Of a DNA stretch of 64,000 nt, positions 20,586 to 31,162 are shown piece by piece. This DNA is from Zygosaccharomyces rouxii (taxonomy: Eukaryota > Ascomycota > Saccharomycetes > Saccharomycetales > Saccharomycetaceae). Within the stretch, counting starts at the first letter, position 1, and each line of letters starts with the position of its first letter. Under the pieces are notes generated by a model. The model worked only from the letters and a program-made list of their open reading frames with translations, had not been told where the DNA came from and searched no databases. The stretch is taken from the NCBI RefSeq assembly GCF_000026365.1, contig NC_012993.1, positions 930,001 to 994,000 on the forward strand. The letters run 5' to 3'. The position numbers and the translations under genes are program-made.

Positions 20586-22636
20586 TGAACCCCTGCGTAT
20601 ATTGGTCAATCTATATGTCTATAACTCTGTCTCATTTCCAACTATAGGGTTACATTACAGTGAATTCACCTAAAGGACTTAATTGAAGGAAAAAAAGAGA
20701 CCCTGATCCTATACCCCCATACACCACACAATGTGAAGCAATTATTACAAGCTAACCTAAAGTACCGCTCACATTAACCATGTAGAGTACTAATTTTCAA
20801 TGACAGAACTCTCCATTTTCTACGCTGCTCAAATTACACCTTTTGGACATATTCTGCTGGACCTTCTGCTCCTTCGAATTAACGTTTTGTTATCTCTTTT
20901 TAAATTTCGAAAACACCGATAGATGCAAGTGAAACTCCCATTTAACTGAAGTACAGTTATTGGAAGTGTCCTAAAGAAGAAATGATGATAGCAACAACAA
21001 CCGAGAGAGGAAGAATTCAAGAATTCCAAAAAAAAGAAAAATCACGTCCTTACACGTCTAATATCGGACAACTGCAACATTTTTTTTTTACTGCATTCCT
21101 CGAAAGAATGATTTACTCCATATGCCCCAAAATGGATTATCCAGAATGGCGAGCCGAAAATAATTAATTGATGCATTTTTAGAGCATATGTTTTCGTATA
21201 TGTCCTAAAACGGTCATTCCAATGTCGTATCTCCTTTGATGCATGACAGGATCTATTTGGGTTTTGATCATGTGGAAAATGAGCAGGGCGGTGTCATAGA
21301 TCATGTCAAGAATTATTCCATCATTCTTTCAAAGAAATCTATACGTATTGAACATTTTTTATTCAAGATATCAAGCCGATGTAACAAGTACAGCGATTAG
21401 TTTTTTGATTGAAGCTAAGAATGGTCTTGCACCAAAGATCAGTATATATGCATGTTACTATTGTTGCCATCGGTATTGTTATGTGTAGATGCGAGAAAAA
21501 ACAAAAAAAACACGGCGCGGGTGTTACTATCGCCGAAATACAAAGCCGGGTAACATCACATGACCGCCACTAGTAAACCAGCGGCAAGTCTTGAAATAAG
21601 GGGAGAAACAAGCCGCTAAGGAAAACCTTAACTTCTTATAGCCACTCTTGCTTGCTTTTCAGCAGATAAACGTATAAACAAAGGCAGGGACGATGGTATA
21701 TGATTCACGATAGATGTGTTTGTGCAGTTTTTCTTCTAAGATACGATACGTAGTTAATGGCAGCCCAGCTGGCATATTCTAACTTTCAACTCTCAGCAGT
21801 CTCCTCTCACAAGCCGTCCATTTTGTCCATAATCATGCTGTTTGGCCGGTTCATTCTCATAGCTTCCTAGGTGATACTTCGTGGGCGGCAATATACGAAC
21901 GCTGCTTAAGGGGTGCGAACAGAAAACCCAAAACCAAAACCCGAACCAAAATACACGACAGAATGACAGAGCCTCTTAATTCACCTTTTACATCCGGACC
22001 TCACAAGAAATATTGAAACCAGGGCGGTGATAAATTTCGCTTCTATTTCCGTTCTTCCCCTTTCAAAAACGTCCTACAGTATCCCACCATTCCTAACTTC
22101 CATTGTTAATGCAGGGTTACATCAATCACAAAAGGGGTCATGCAGCCACAGTTTCCGGTTTCCTATTTCCTATTTTATCTCTTCATCGTTTCTTTTATTA
22201 TGTTATTTCCCGTTTCGGTCTGCTATCTGTTGAATGGGCTACTTCCGTCGCTTTCGTTAAACTATGCTTTTTCCCCTCCCCGACTCACATATTTCGATTT
22301 TACCCTTGCCTAGAATTGATGCTCCTACGTAATATTCACGCAACTACGGGAAAAAGAAAAAAAAATATGCACGCAAGTTAGGTACAATTACTCAAATTGA
22401 CTTAGCTGCGCTACGACTATTATTATGCGCTTTACATCGAACTGGGAACTATGGTGGAAAGAGGACGAGAAAATAAAAAATAAGCTCTTTCTGGGAAAAA
22501 AAAAAAGACGAGAGGATTGATTTCTTTTTGTCAAACTCTAATGTTTCACCGATCTAGGCGAGGTTGAAGAGTGGTGAAAGAAGAGGTTCCTTTGTACTTC
22601 TAACCGCTTTTTATTCTATAGATCGACTGGGAGGGG
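20586..22636. promoter_or_regulatory. Long gene-free region upstream of SFL1
   Basis: About 2.05 kb between divergent RUP1 and SFL1, the longest non-coding stretch in the window. ORFs here do not exceed 92 codons and none resembles a known protein. I see several AGGGG/CCCCT stress-element cores (21599-21603, 21909-21913, 22057-22061, 22133-22137, 22273-22277), A- and T-runs, and an imperfect repeat of a TATGCCCCAAAATGG-like unit near 21120 and 21197. No tRNA, snoRNA or LTR was recognised. A long regulatory region is plausible for SFL1, a regulator of flocculation and filamentation genes. Confidence 0.5.
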
Positions 22637-24790
22637 ATGGCGAATCAAGAAGATATGTCTGACTCAAATGCTGGTCAAACACAAACCAGTACGAACTTAA
22701 GCGGTCCATCTGCGGTTCCACCGGGAGGTGCTGCAGCAGGAAGTATGACAGGTCCAAATGCAAATTCGAATACAGTACCAGGACAAGGCTCAGGAACAGG
22801 CTCAGGAACAGCATCCAATGGTAGTAGTGGTAGTAGTGGTTCATCTCATCCACCATTACAAAGTACAGTCTTCATTCACAAACTCTATAATATACTAGAG
22901 GATGATGATTTGAAAGATCTCATCTGGTGGTCTCCGAGTGGTCTTTCATTTTTGATTAGACCTATTGAAAAATTTAGCAGGGCGCTGGCCACTTACTTCA
23001 AACATACTAATATTGCTAGTTTTGTTAGGCAACTAAACATGTATGGCTTCCATAAAGTTTCTAATGATCATGGCAAGAGTTCCGAACATGACAGCGCTAG
23101 TAATAGTCGCACTAATAATAGTAATAGTAGTGATAATAACAATAATAGTAATGCAGATGTTCAAGAAGATATCAAGATTTGGAAATTTAGGCACAGTACG
23201 GGCCTTTTTAAACGCGGTGACATAGAAGGACTAAAATACATCAAAAGGCGATCGTCAAGAAACATTTCACATTCTAGCGTTCGGAAAAATTCGAATTCTA
23301 ACGGCCATACAAATAACTCGAGTGCTGGTACCAATACCAATAGTGGTAGTACTAATGATACAAACAGTACCAGTGGCTCAATTACAAGTATGTTTGGTAA
23401 TGTCCAATTTCATGACGAAGAACAAGAGCAGCTTCGGCAACCTCAATCACAACACATACCGCATTCACAACAACATCAACAACCAACCAACGAGCATCTG
23501 CCGCACCAGCATCAATTGCATCTACAACAACAACAACAACAACAGCAACAACAACAACAGCAACAACAACAACATCAACGTGGTATATTATCAGAAACAG
23601 AACCAGGATTTTTCACCTCACAGACGCCACAGATGCATCCATCTTTGACGTATACATCTTTTCCAAACCACCCAACTGCACAACCTGCACCTAATAATTC
23701 AGATCCATTTTTGGAGTCTAGGTATGCGGAACTCTCACAAAGTTACAATGTTCTCAGATACGAATACAATTCTCTTCAGTATCGACACGATGAAGCTTTA
23801 GGTTATTTGAAGGGTGTTAACATGGATATGGTTCATGTTTTAGAACTGTTAGAATCACTAGTGACTATCCAAACTAGTTCAGAACCATCTCCTCAAGAAT
23901 TCTCAGGCCTTGAACAAGAATTACTTCGTTTTAAGGCTCTATTAATGAGCCGCGTGCATCGAAATTCCGATGCTCAAGTTCAACAACCATCACAAAGAAG
24001 TTTTGGTGAGAATCGTCCACTTTCAAGTATTTCAGTACCCACATCTCATTCAAATGTACCAAGTTTAGTACAGCATGTATTTGCTGTTCCTGCAAGACCT
24101 TCATCTGCTGTGAATGTTGTACAACCAGCATCGACAACTGGATCGGCTTCGTCAGCGCCAGTACCAGCACCAACACCAGCACCACCTCCTCCACCACCTC
24201 AAGCAACAGATCATTTTAGCGGTCCTAGAATGATGATGATGAATCCATTTGAATCAACAGGTAATGGATCTAAAAGAAATATGAGTATTTTAATGGATCC
24301 ACTGGCTCCAGCGCCAAATTTAATGCTAGGTATGTCGCCTTCTCACCCTCAGCCCTTTATGAATTCATCACCAGTAACTGCATCTGCAGCTGGTTATAGA
24401 GCTCCAAGACAAACAGACCGTAGCTCTAAAATTTCCCTTGTAGCGTCCAAAAACTCTCATTCAAGTAACAATAGTGATTCTAGTAGTGGGAGTGGTTCTT
24501 TGAGTCATCAACATGTTGCTTCAGGAGGAACCCCAGCGGGACAAGGCGTGGGTGCGAGCGCAGGCGCGGCGCCTATTAAAGAAGAACAACAAACGATGAC
24601 TATGGTGGAACCGCCAAGACCACCATCGGCTAAGGAACAAGGAGATATCGTACGTCCAATCCCAACTCGATCATTAGGCTCGTCGGAGAACACTCGTGGA
24701 AGTAGCGGTGTTTACTCTTTATTAAATGATGAAAGACCAGCTTCACCTTTGGATGGCGAAATGACACCTACAAAGAAGGTAAAGTTGTAG
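22637..24790 (+). CDS. SFL1: Sfl1, HSF-type transcriptional repressor of flocculation genes
   Basis: In S. cerevisiae Sfl1 represses FLO11 and related genes by recruiting Ssn6-Tup1 and is antagonised by PKA. The 717 aa protein has a Ser/Gly/Thr-rich N-terminus, then an HSF DNA-binding domain at about 75-205 (FIHKLYNILED, IWWSPSGLSFLI, FKHTNIASFVRQLNMYGFHKV). The wing loop carries an Asn/Ser-rich insertion of about 40 residues before IWKFRHSTGLFKRGD. A Gln/His-rich region with a 16-Gln run (297-312), a helical segment near 360-430 (HSF-like oligomerisation) and a long disordered C-terminus follow. ATG at 22637 is the first in frame. Confidence 0.95.
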   Translation: MANQEDMSDSNAGQTQTSTNLSGPSAVPPGGAAAGSMTGPNANSNTVPGQGSGTGSGTASNGSSGSSGSSHPPLQSTVFIHKLYNILEDDDLKDLIWWSPSGLSFLIRPIEKFSRALATYFKHTNIASFVRQLNMYGFHKVSNDHGKSSEHDSASNSRTNNSNSSDNNNNSNADVQEDIKIWKFRHSTGLFKRGDIEGLKYIKRRSSRNISHSSVRKNSNSNGHTNNSSAGTNTNSGSTNDTNSTSGSITSMFGNVQFHDEEQEQLRQPQSQHIPHSQQHQQPTNEHLPHQHQLHLQQQQQQQQQQQQQQQQHQRGILSETEPGFFTSQTPQMHPSLTYTSFPNHPTAQPAPNNSDPFLESRYAELSQSYNVLRYEYNSLQYRHDEALGYLKGVNMDMVHVLELLESLVTIQTSSEPSPQEFSGLEQELLRFKALLMSRVHRNSDAQVQQPSQRSFGENRPLSSISVPTSHSNVPSLVQHVFAVPARPSSAVNVVQPASTTGSASSAPVPAPTPAPPPPPPQATDHFSGPRMMMMNPFESTGNGSKRNMSILMDPLAPAPNLMLGMSPSHPQPFMNSSPVTASAAGYRAPRQTDRSSKISLVASKNSHSSNNSDSSSGSGSLSHQHVASGGTPAGQGVGASAGAAPIKEEQQTMTMVEPPRPPSAKEQGDIVRPIPTRSLGSSENTRGSSGVYSLLNDERPASPLDGEMTPTKKVKL
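23525..23572 (+). repeat. CAA/CAG repeat encoding polyglutamine in Sfl1
   Basis: Sixteen consecutive CAA or CAG codons, interrupted twice by CAG, encode a glutamine run. Length variation among isolates would be expected. Confidence 0.85.
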
Positions 24791-24823
24791 ACATTTAGGG
24801 CGTTTTTCCTCATGAATTCTTTT

Positions 24824-24856
24824 TTATTATTATTATTATTATTGTTGTTGTTGTTG
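24824..24856 (+). repeat. ATT/GTT microsatellite
   Basis: About six ATT units running directly into four GTT units, just downstream of the SFL1 stop codon. Confidence 0.85.
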
Positions 24857-25063
24857 AAATCACCGTGATCACACTCCCCATTATGATTGATCTTTATTAA
24901 GCATTTAATTATCGAATATTCAGGACAACTACTCAAATCATTTTCCACCGCAAACTCTTCAACCGTAATCTGTATTTTAATCATTGCAATCTCAATTTAC
25001 CCATCCCAACTAGTCATTTCATCTGAGAGTAACGGGATAAGGCACAGTATTACTTCTCAACCA

Positions 25064-25090
25064 AATAATAATAATAATAATAATAATAAT
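25064..25090 (+). repeat. AAT microsatellite
   Basis: Nine AAT units in the convergent spacer near the ARP8 3' end, the inverted complement of the ATT tract at 24824. Confidence 0.85.
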
Positions 25091-25211
25091 CATAAAACAG
25101 AAAAAGGAAAAATATGATAAAAGGTAACGTAACAGTCTGGATTCAAAGTACTCGATCGGATTAATTATCGTCATCTGTTCTGCTTCAATTGGTATTCACC
25201 TATCTTTAAGA

Positions 25212-27818
25212 CTAATATGTAAATATACACTTATACTGCAAAATTCTACTTCCGTGGATGTCCCAATCAGCTCCAGTCAGATACAGTTCTTCTACAAGCT
25301 TAATCTGGGCTAAAACACTTGCACCCTTCCATATCAGTATTGCGGGGTCTAAATCTCTTGGTGGTGGAAGTACACTAACTGGTAAAGTGTGATCTGCATT
25401 ATTCTGAGACTCAATAAGTTCGTGATAACGTTCAAGCTCCTTTTTAATGACTTCTTGCACTTTTTCTTTTAATTGTTCATCTTCTTGAGGTCCGTTGGAT
25501 TTACCTTCACCATTTTTAACTGAATTTTTAATATCCTTAATCTGTTTTGAAAGTTTTTTGTATAAATCGGGGAAAGAGGTATGGCTCAATATTCTTGGTC
25601 TCCAAATGTTTATGCGATCGGTTAAAATGAAATCGAATGCAGGAACGTTAGACCCACCACCACACACTAAAATATTAGAATAAAACGATGACATCTTTGA
25701 AACATCGAACGATAGACATGCGTTAGTTATACTTTGAACAATTGCCTTTTCCAATGGTGCATAATTTTGCCTTATATCTGGTTCCAATCGATTTTCTGCT
25801 TGCAATTCATCCAATCTTGATGGTGCATCTAAAAGTTTGCACAACATTTGAAATTCATCTTGATTACCACAATACAGTTGGTTATCTAAACACTCTGTCT
25901 GTGACAATGATCTCCAGTCGTCAAGGTTATCGGTGAAAATATCTCTTGATATCGGCAATTCACTTTCCAATTTTTCATTTTGAGATCGAGGTTTTAATTC
26001 ATTCCTAAGTTGTGCTACTATTCCCGGATAGAAAAGCGATAAAGGTGCCAAAATTACTTCGTCAAACACTTTAAAATCAAATTTTTCAGCTTGTTGGCCC
26101 GGTATACGTTTGATAAAGTTGTAAAGTTGTACAGTCACATTAGCATCTTGAAAAGTTGTATAATTCTTCTTTAATTCCTCCGCCAAGTGCCACCCATGAG
26201 CAGTTTCGATGTCCCAATCCTGGTATGGGAACTCACTTTGTAAAAGGAAAAGAGCAAATAGTTTAGTAATGTCATCACTACCATAGTCTAACGTTATGCA
26301 ACTATCTTGTAAAACTGTTCCTTCATCAACACATGCAATTCTTGTCTGTGTAGCTCCGATATTCACCACACAAGTTGAAGTACTAATCCCAGCTCCATAA
26401 CACGTAGCCAAAGATTCTTGCATGATGGCAACTGCTTGGAATTGCATTTCCGTTATCAAACATCTGATCAAAGTTTCCACATGACTCTTTTCAAAGAGAT
26501 CAGGTATTACCAGTACAACTTTATACTGAGCAAACTGTGATCTCTTCAATTGAAATCTGGGCGATCTTAACACGTGTTCTAAGAGGCCAGTAAAATCACC
26601 CATGAGATCTTGTAAAGATCTGTAATCTGGTGAAGCTATATTAAACGAACCGCCCTTGACAATGGGATATCTTATGACGAAATGATCTTTAGAACATCTA
26701 AGTGCATCTGCACCGTAATAACGTCTATCAGGGGTTGTAATCCAATTAATGCGGTTATAATCATTTTTATCCTCTATCAATTCAGGTTTAGATACTTTGT
26801 TAAAATTAATAACTTGTTCGTGTGCATTTGGTTGAACTTTCCTTTTGTAAAATCTCATTCTTTCCCTAAAACTGTGCTGCATTTCAGCTTTAATCTCTTC
26901 AAATTCAGTCGGCTGGTCTCTAGTATAACAAGTTTGATTTTTTTGATCCATTGGTATTTGGTTATGAAGTTCAGATTTTGGAATTGCAACACATGAAGGT
27001 ATTACGAATGGCGATTCATCCTTAGCAAAACCGACCTTTAAAGAATTGGAACCTGGATGTATAACCAGTGTTGTATTTGCATCACTTAAATCAATATCTT
27101 CGTCGCCGGCAGCTTCGTTTAACTCGGTCGTGTTACCATTTTCCCTTTTCAAGTCCGCTACATCTGGTGTATTTGCCATTGAAGGTACTTGTGTATTATT
27201 TCTGAGAACCTTCCTATCTCTAAGTGCAAACACTTGTTCATCTTTTTTCAAATAATCTGAAGAATAATTCTTTTGGTTAATTAAAATCATTGGTTGGAAA
27301 AGGCCTGTTGGTGGTAACGTATTCGTTTCCACTTTTTCAATACCAATTTTCTTCAATTTTCTTGCAAATTCCTCGGCTGCCTTAATTCTACCCAGTCTTC
27401 TCTTTTCCAGTAAATGCAACGGAACCTTTTTACCTGGTGGCGCCTTTGCAGGATCTAGCTTAGGGTATTTTTTAAACTTACCCTGTGAATCTCTCTTCTT
27501 ATTATTTTCATCACCGTCGTCATCATCTAGTTCATCATCATCCATTTCGTCATCGTCTCCAGCAGCAGTATTCGCATTACCTAAAGGTGTTGATGTACCA
27601 CTTCTTGATGCATTTGCATGCATTGTATCCATATCTTCATCTTCATCAGCATCTCCATGAGCTTCAGCTTCAGCTCGTAATTTTTGCTGCGTAGTTGATG
27701 GGGTATGTGATTCACCGACTTCATCGGCCTCATCGTCTTCGTCATCATCATCCTCTTCTTCCAACGGAATATCGATTGGTTCTTCGTAAACTGGTTCTGA
27801 TTCAGCTTCCTGGCTCAT
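25212..27818 (-). CDS. ARP8: Arp8, actin-related subunit of the INO80 remodeller
   Basis: Arp8 forms a module with Arp4 and actin on the HSA domain of Ino80 and helps bind nucleosomes and linker DNA. The 868 aa protein (881 in S. cerevisiae) starts with a long acidic N-terminus (Glu/Asp runs to about residue 115), then a basic segment PPGKKVPLHLLEKRRLGRIKAAEEFARKL split as usual from the actin fold, which begins TTLVIHPGSNSLKVGFAKD near 250. Actin-fold landmarks include VVLVIPDLFEKSHVETLI, CVVNIGATQTRIACVDEG and ILVCGGGSNVPAF. Typical Arp8 insertions lengthen the fold. Flanked by SFL1 (convergent) and a tRNA upstream, as expected from YOR140W-YOR141C-YOR142W. Confidence 0.96.
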   Translation of the reverse strand: MSQEAESEPVYEEPIDIPLEEEDDDDEDDEADEVGESHTPSTTQQKLRAEAEAHGDADEDEDMDTMHANASRSGTSTPLGNANTAAGDDDEMDDDELDDDDGDENNKKRDSQGKFKKYPKLDPAKAPPGKKVPLHLLEKRRLGRIKAAEEFARKLKKIGIEKVETNTLPPTGLFQPMILINQKNYSSDYLKKDEQVFALRDRKVLRNNTQVPSMANTPDVADLKRENGNTTELNEAAGDEDIDLSDANTTLVIHPGSNSLKVGFAKDESPFVIPSCVAIPKSELHNQIPMDQKNQTCYTRDQPTEFEEIKAEMQHSFRERMRFYKRKVQPNAHEQVINFNKVSKPELIEDKNDYNRINWITTPDRRYYGADALRCSKDHFVIRYPIVKGGSFNIASPDYRSLQDLMGDFTGLLEHVLRSPRFQLKRSQFAQYKVVLVIPDLFEKSHVETLIRCLITEMQFQAVAIMQESLATCYGAGISTSTCVVNIGATQTRIACVDEGTVLQDSCITLDYGSDDITKLFALFLLQSEFPYQDWDIETAHGWHLAEELKKNYTTFQDANVTVQLYNFIKRIPGQQAEKFDFKVFDEVILAPLSLFYPGIVAQLRNELKPRSQNEKLESELPISRDIFTDNLDDWRSLSQTECLDNQLYCGNQDEFQMLCKLLDAPSRLDELQAENRLEPDIRQNYAPLEKAIVQSITNACLSFDVSKMSSFYSNILVCGGGSNVPAFDFILTDRINIWRPRILSHTSFPDLYKKLSKQIKDIKNSVKNGEGKSNGPQEDEQLKEKVQEVIKKELERYHELIESQNNADHTLPVSVLPPPRDLDPAILIWKGASVLAQIKLVEELYLTGADWDIHGSRILQYKCIFTY

Positions 27819-28053
27819 ACTAGGAGGGAAAACGGTTGACTGTTTCTACTTTTTTTCAAATTTCAACGTTCAATGGTTCAAGAGTGACCATTTCTAACCT
27901 TGTTAACTGATATTAAATGTCGAATCCTTTCAATTTTGACATTTTATCAATATGAATCTTCTTTGAGATAATCAGACATCAATAGAGGGAAAACAGGTTC
28001 GTAGTTGATGATCCGCTTGCGATGATCGATTACCAAAAAAGGAAAAAAAGAAA

Positions 28054-28124
28054 TGCGCAAGCCCGGAATCGAACCAGGGGCTCATCGATGGCAACGATGA
28101 ATTTTACCACTAAACCACTTGCGC
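28054..28124 (-). tRNA. tRNA-Gly (anticodon GCC), copy 3
   Basis: A 71-base intronless tRNA with acceptor GCGCAAG/CTTGCGC, discriminator A and anticodon GCC. The body is identical to copy 2. The 3' trailer reads ATTTCTTTTTTT on the minus strand, resembling that of copy 1, and provides the Pol III terminator. Confidence 0.97.
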
Positions 28125-28451
28125 TTGTACTTCGGATGAAAGGATTTGCACAGGCGCTCTCCAGTACCCCTGTGCGAGGGCGCCGATAATCACGCGCAAT
28201 TAATATTCGCCATTATTGAGACCTAAAAGCTCCTTTAAGCCGAGCCCACGTCACAAATGAGAAAATTTGGTCATACTCAGGGGAAAACCAGGTCATACAA
28301 ACGCAATGGACAAATGTGAAAACGCCAAAACAGCCGCTATCATTATCAACGAACGGTTACCCAGGAAGAATCGAACGTAGCGTCACCGAAAGCCGTCATG
28401 ATAGACCTTCTGTACTCCGTAGCATCTATCAGTAGTATACTGATTGCCTCC

Positions 28452-28470
28452 CTCTCTCTCTCTCTCTCTC
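28452..28470 (+). repeat. CT dinucleotide run
   Basis: Nine CT units plus a final C, about 470 bases upstream of LSC1. Such pyrimidine runs are common in yeast promoters; no function is assigned. Confidence 0.8.
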
Positions 28471-28937
28471 GTTCTCCCCAACGAGTCTTCAACAACATTT
28501 TCTTGTACAAGCGAAGACGAAACAAACCAACAAAACCAAAACCAGAAAGAATCGGACTGCGATTAACGACAAAAGGACAGACACACTTCGCAGTAAACAC
28601 AATCTGTAGCCGTAGAATCGATTAAACATATCCATTACAGCGATACTGCATCTTATTATGCGCGTCTATAGACATGTAGATACCTCTCTACTCTGCCATA
28701 CTCTTGTACCCGCTCTGCTCTCCATCACTTACCCGTCGTCGCATTAAAATTTCCGAAACGCGTATTCGGACGATTTTTTCTGTCCTCTCGAGACAGTTTA
28801 AAAGAAGACAACGGATCGAAGGGCAACAATAAGGTTATAAGCAAGTTCGAAATTTGGATAATCTTTGATATCATTGGAATCAATTGGTATTGCTTATTTG
28901 ACATTAAGCTTACGAAACAAGAAAAATTAATTTCATC

Positions 28938-29915
28938 ATGTTCAGAAACATCGTTCGCCCTAGTATTCGTCAATTCTCTAGAAAGGCAACACCAAATGAT
29001 AAAACTATCAACAACTTGATTTTACCTAAGGAATCAAAGGTCATCATTCAAGGTTTTACCGGTAAACAAGCTACCTTCCACGCTAAAATCTCTCAAGAAT
29101 ACGGTACAAACATCGTCGGTGGTACTAATCCAAAGAAAGCTGGTCAAACTCATTTGGGACAACCAGTCTTTGCCAACGTTAGAGACGCCGTAAGAGAAAC
29201 CGGCGCTACAGCAACCGGTATCTTTGTCCCACCACCAATTGCAGCTGGTGCCATTAGGGAAGCAATTGAAGCAGAAATCCCACTTGCTGTCGCTATTACA
29301 GAAGGTATCCCACAACATGACATGCTTTACGTGTCAGAAATGTTGAAATCTCAAGATAAGACCAGATTGGTGGGTCCAAACTGTCCAGGTATCATAAACC
29401 CACGCTCCAATGTTAGAATTGGTATCCAACCAACCAGAATTTTCAAGCCAGGTAAGATTGGTATTATTTCCAAGAGTGGTACTTTGACTTACGAGGCTGT
29501 CCAACAAACAACTTTGGCTGGTTTGGGTCAAACTCTTGTTATCGGTATGGGTGGTGACGCTTTCCCAGGTACCGATTTCATTGATACTTTGAAATTATTC
29601 CTAGAAGATAAGGAAACTGAAGGTATTATCATGCTTGGTGAGATCGGTGGTAAGGCAGAAATCGAAGCCGCCGAATTCTTGAAAGAATACAATTTCAACA
29701 GACCAAATCCATTGCCAGTTGCCTCTTTCATTGCTGGTACTGTTGCCGGTCAAATGAAGGGTGTCAGAATGGGTCACAGTGGTGCTATTGTCGAAGGTAG
29801 CGGTACCGATGCCGAGTCGAAGAAGAAAGCTCTAAGAAGTGTTGGTGTTAATGTTGTCGAGTCTCCAGGTCATTTGGGTAAGGCACTTTTGGATGAATTT
29901 GCTAAATTGAAGTAA
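28938..29915 (+). CDS. LSC1: Succinyl-CoA ligase alpha subunit, mitochondrial
   Basis: TCA-cycle enzyme subunit converting succinyl-CoA to succinate with ATP formation, together with Lsc2. The 325 aa protein has a short basic presequence ([17 protein letters not shown]), the CoA-binding Rossmann domain ([26 protein letters not shown]) and the ligase domain with [11 protein letters not shown] and [13 protein letters not shown]. The phosphorylated histidine lies in GHSGAIVEG near residue 280. The length is close to S. cerevisiae Lsc1 (329 aa). Codon bias is high. Confidence 0.98.
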   Translation: MFRNIVRPSIRQFSRKATPNDKTINNLILPKESKVIIQGFTGKQATFHAKISQEYGTNIVGGTNPKKAGQTHLGQPVFANVRDAVRETGATATGIFVPPPIAAGAIREAIEAEIPLAVAITEGIPQHDMLYVSEMLKSQDKTRLVGPNCPGIINPRSNVRIGIQPTRIFKPGKIGIISKSGTLTYEAVQQTTLAGLGQTLVIGMGGDAFPGTDFIDTLKLFLEDKETEGIIMLGEIGGKAEIEAAEFLKEYNFNRPNPLPVASFIAGTVAGQMKGVRMGHSGAIVEGSGTDAESKKKALRSVGVNVVESPGHLGKALLDEFAKLK

Positions 29916-30064
29916 TTTTAGTTAAATGACAGAAAATGAGAAATTTCGAATCAAGTAATACTATTCATTCACATTATCGGGGTAATTCAAACCTGTATCT
30001 AGAACCTATATATATATATTCTAAGAAAAATATATAAGCCCTTTATTATTCGCTAATTAAGCTG

Positions 30065-31003
30065 TTACAAGAATCTCTTTAGATTCCCCATTTGAATTTC
30101 CACACTAATTACTACACTGTCCTTTGTTTTCAATAAACATTTTTCTTCACCAACAAATCTGTTGCTGCTGCTAACTTTGCCTTCTTCAATACTTGTTGAC
30201 CAATTGCCGACATCCCATTTTAATCCACGAGTCTCTTGCAAAACCGTTGGCCGTCCTAAAGGTAATAATCCACAATTCCCGATACACTCATGTCTAAATT
30301 TTTTAGAATACGTTAGAAGAGTTCCCTGTGATGGTATTAAAAATATCAGATCAGTAGAAGAAAGGTAACACAAGTTGAATTGACTTTCATTGGATGATAA
30401 TTGATAAAGTTGCGAAATAGAGTGGATCGTCTGATCAAACCTACCATTGATACCACCTAAGGCCAACGTATTAATCTTAATTCCACTCTTATCACTCAAT
30501 TTTTCTCGCCATTTGGCCAATCCATCATAGAGCTCTACAGAATGATTCTCATCGGTACTACTCCTAACTTTTTGAGCAAACGCTGATGAGTTCCAATGAA
30601 GTGCGATAACATCCAAACATTTAGAAAAGTCCGTTGAATATTGGGTCAATTGTTTTATTATCACAACTTTTTTTTGTCTATAATACCTTTTCACATCTTC
30701 CTTCAATGAGTCCAAATCACCAACGATGTAGTCAGGTAAATATCGAGATCTTGCAGATTCATCATCACCAAATAATTCGTATAGTCTATTAGCACCACCA
30801 TCTGCACAAACTTTCAGTTTGTAATGACCCCATATTTCTAAAAAAACATCGGGTATATCAATCTTCTGATTTAATATCAATAAGGTCGACGGCTTATCAG
30901 CTAATGGAGATAAATACTGTTCTATATCTATCAGATGTTGGTATTGACTCTTATCCAATGTCAGTGGTATACTCTCAGGATTTTCGACGCACCATTCACT
31001 CAT
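30065..31003 (-). CDS. THI80: Thiamine pyrophosphokinase
   Basis: Transfers pyrophosphate from ATP to thiamine to make the cofactor thiamine diphosphate. The 312 aa protein (319 in S. cerevisiae) shows the catalytic-domain motifs VCADGGANRLYEL and YIVGDLDSL, LTQYSTDFSKCL and the ALGGINGRFDQTIHSI motif. The B1-binding C-terminal domain ends near CLLKTKDSVVISVEI. It is divergent from SPT3 with a 159-base gap and convergent with LSC1. Confidence 0.96.
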   Translation of the reverse strand: MSEWCVENPESIPLTLDKSQYQHLIDIEQYLSPLADKPSTLLILNQKIDIPDVFLEIWGHYKLKVCADGGANRLYELFGDDESARSRYLPDYIVGDLDSLKEDVKRYYRQKKVVIIKQLTQYSTDFSKCLDVIALHWNSSAFAQKVRSSTDENHSVELYDGLAKWREKLSDKSGIKINTLALGGINGRFDQTIHSISQLYQLSSNESQFNLCYLSSTDLIFLIPSQGTLLTYSKKFRHECIGNCGLLPLGRPTVLQETRGLKWDVGNWSTSIEEGKVSSSNRFVGEEKCLLKTKDSVVISVEIQMGNLKRFL

Positions 31004-31162
31004 TTCTAACCGTTTTCTTTTACCAAGATGGAATTTGGTCCCCTTTAAGATGAGTCGATGATGTTAAGAAACCGTAATTTTTCAATTATACAAACCTACA
31101 AGCTTTCTTATACTACAAGAAAGAAGGCATTAGGAGATCAGCCAGAAGAGATTTGAATCATT

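Larger units (their letters stand above)
24791..25211. other. Convergent spacer SFL1-ARP8 with complementary trinucleotide tracts
   Basis: 421 bases between two 3' ends. An ATT run followed by GTT units lies at 24824-24856, and an AAT run of nine units lies at 25064-25090. The two are complementary in inverted orientation, about 210 bases apart. Confidence 0.7.
27819..28937. other. ARP8-LSC1 divergent region with tRNA-Gly copy 3
   Basis: A 1.1 kb region between divergent genes. It contains a tRNA-Gly at 28054-28124 on the minus strand, a CT dinucleotide run at 28452-28470, and the LSC1 promoter. No LTR-like sequence was seen beside the tRNA. Confidence 0.6.

Noticed and set aside
28741..28765. 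Possible centromere CDEIII (TTTCCGAAA) near 28750
   Set aside because: The sequence before the core does not match TGTTTWTGN, and there is no CDEI with an AT-rich CDEII at the right distance.
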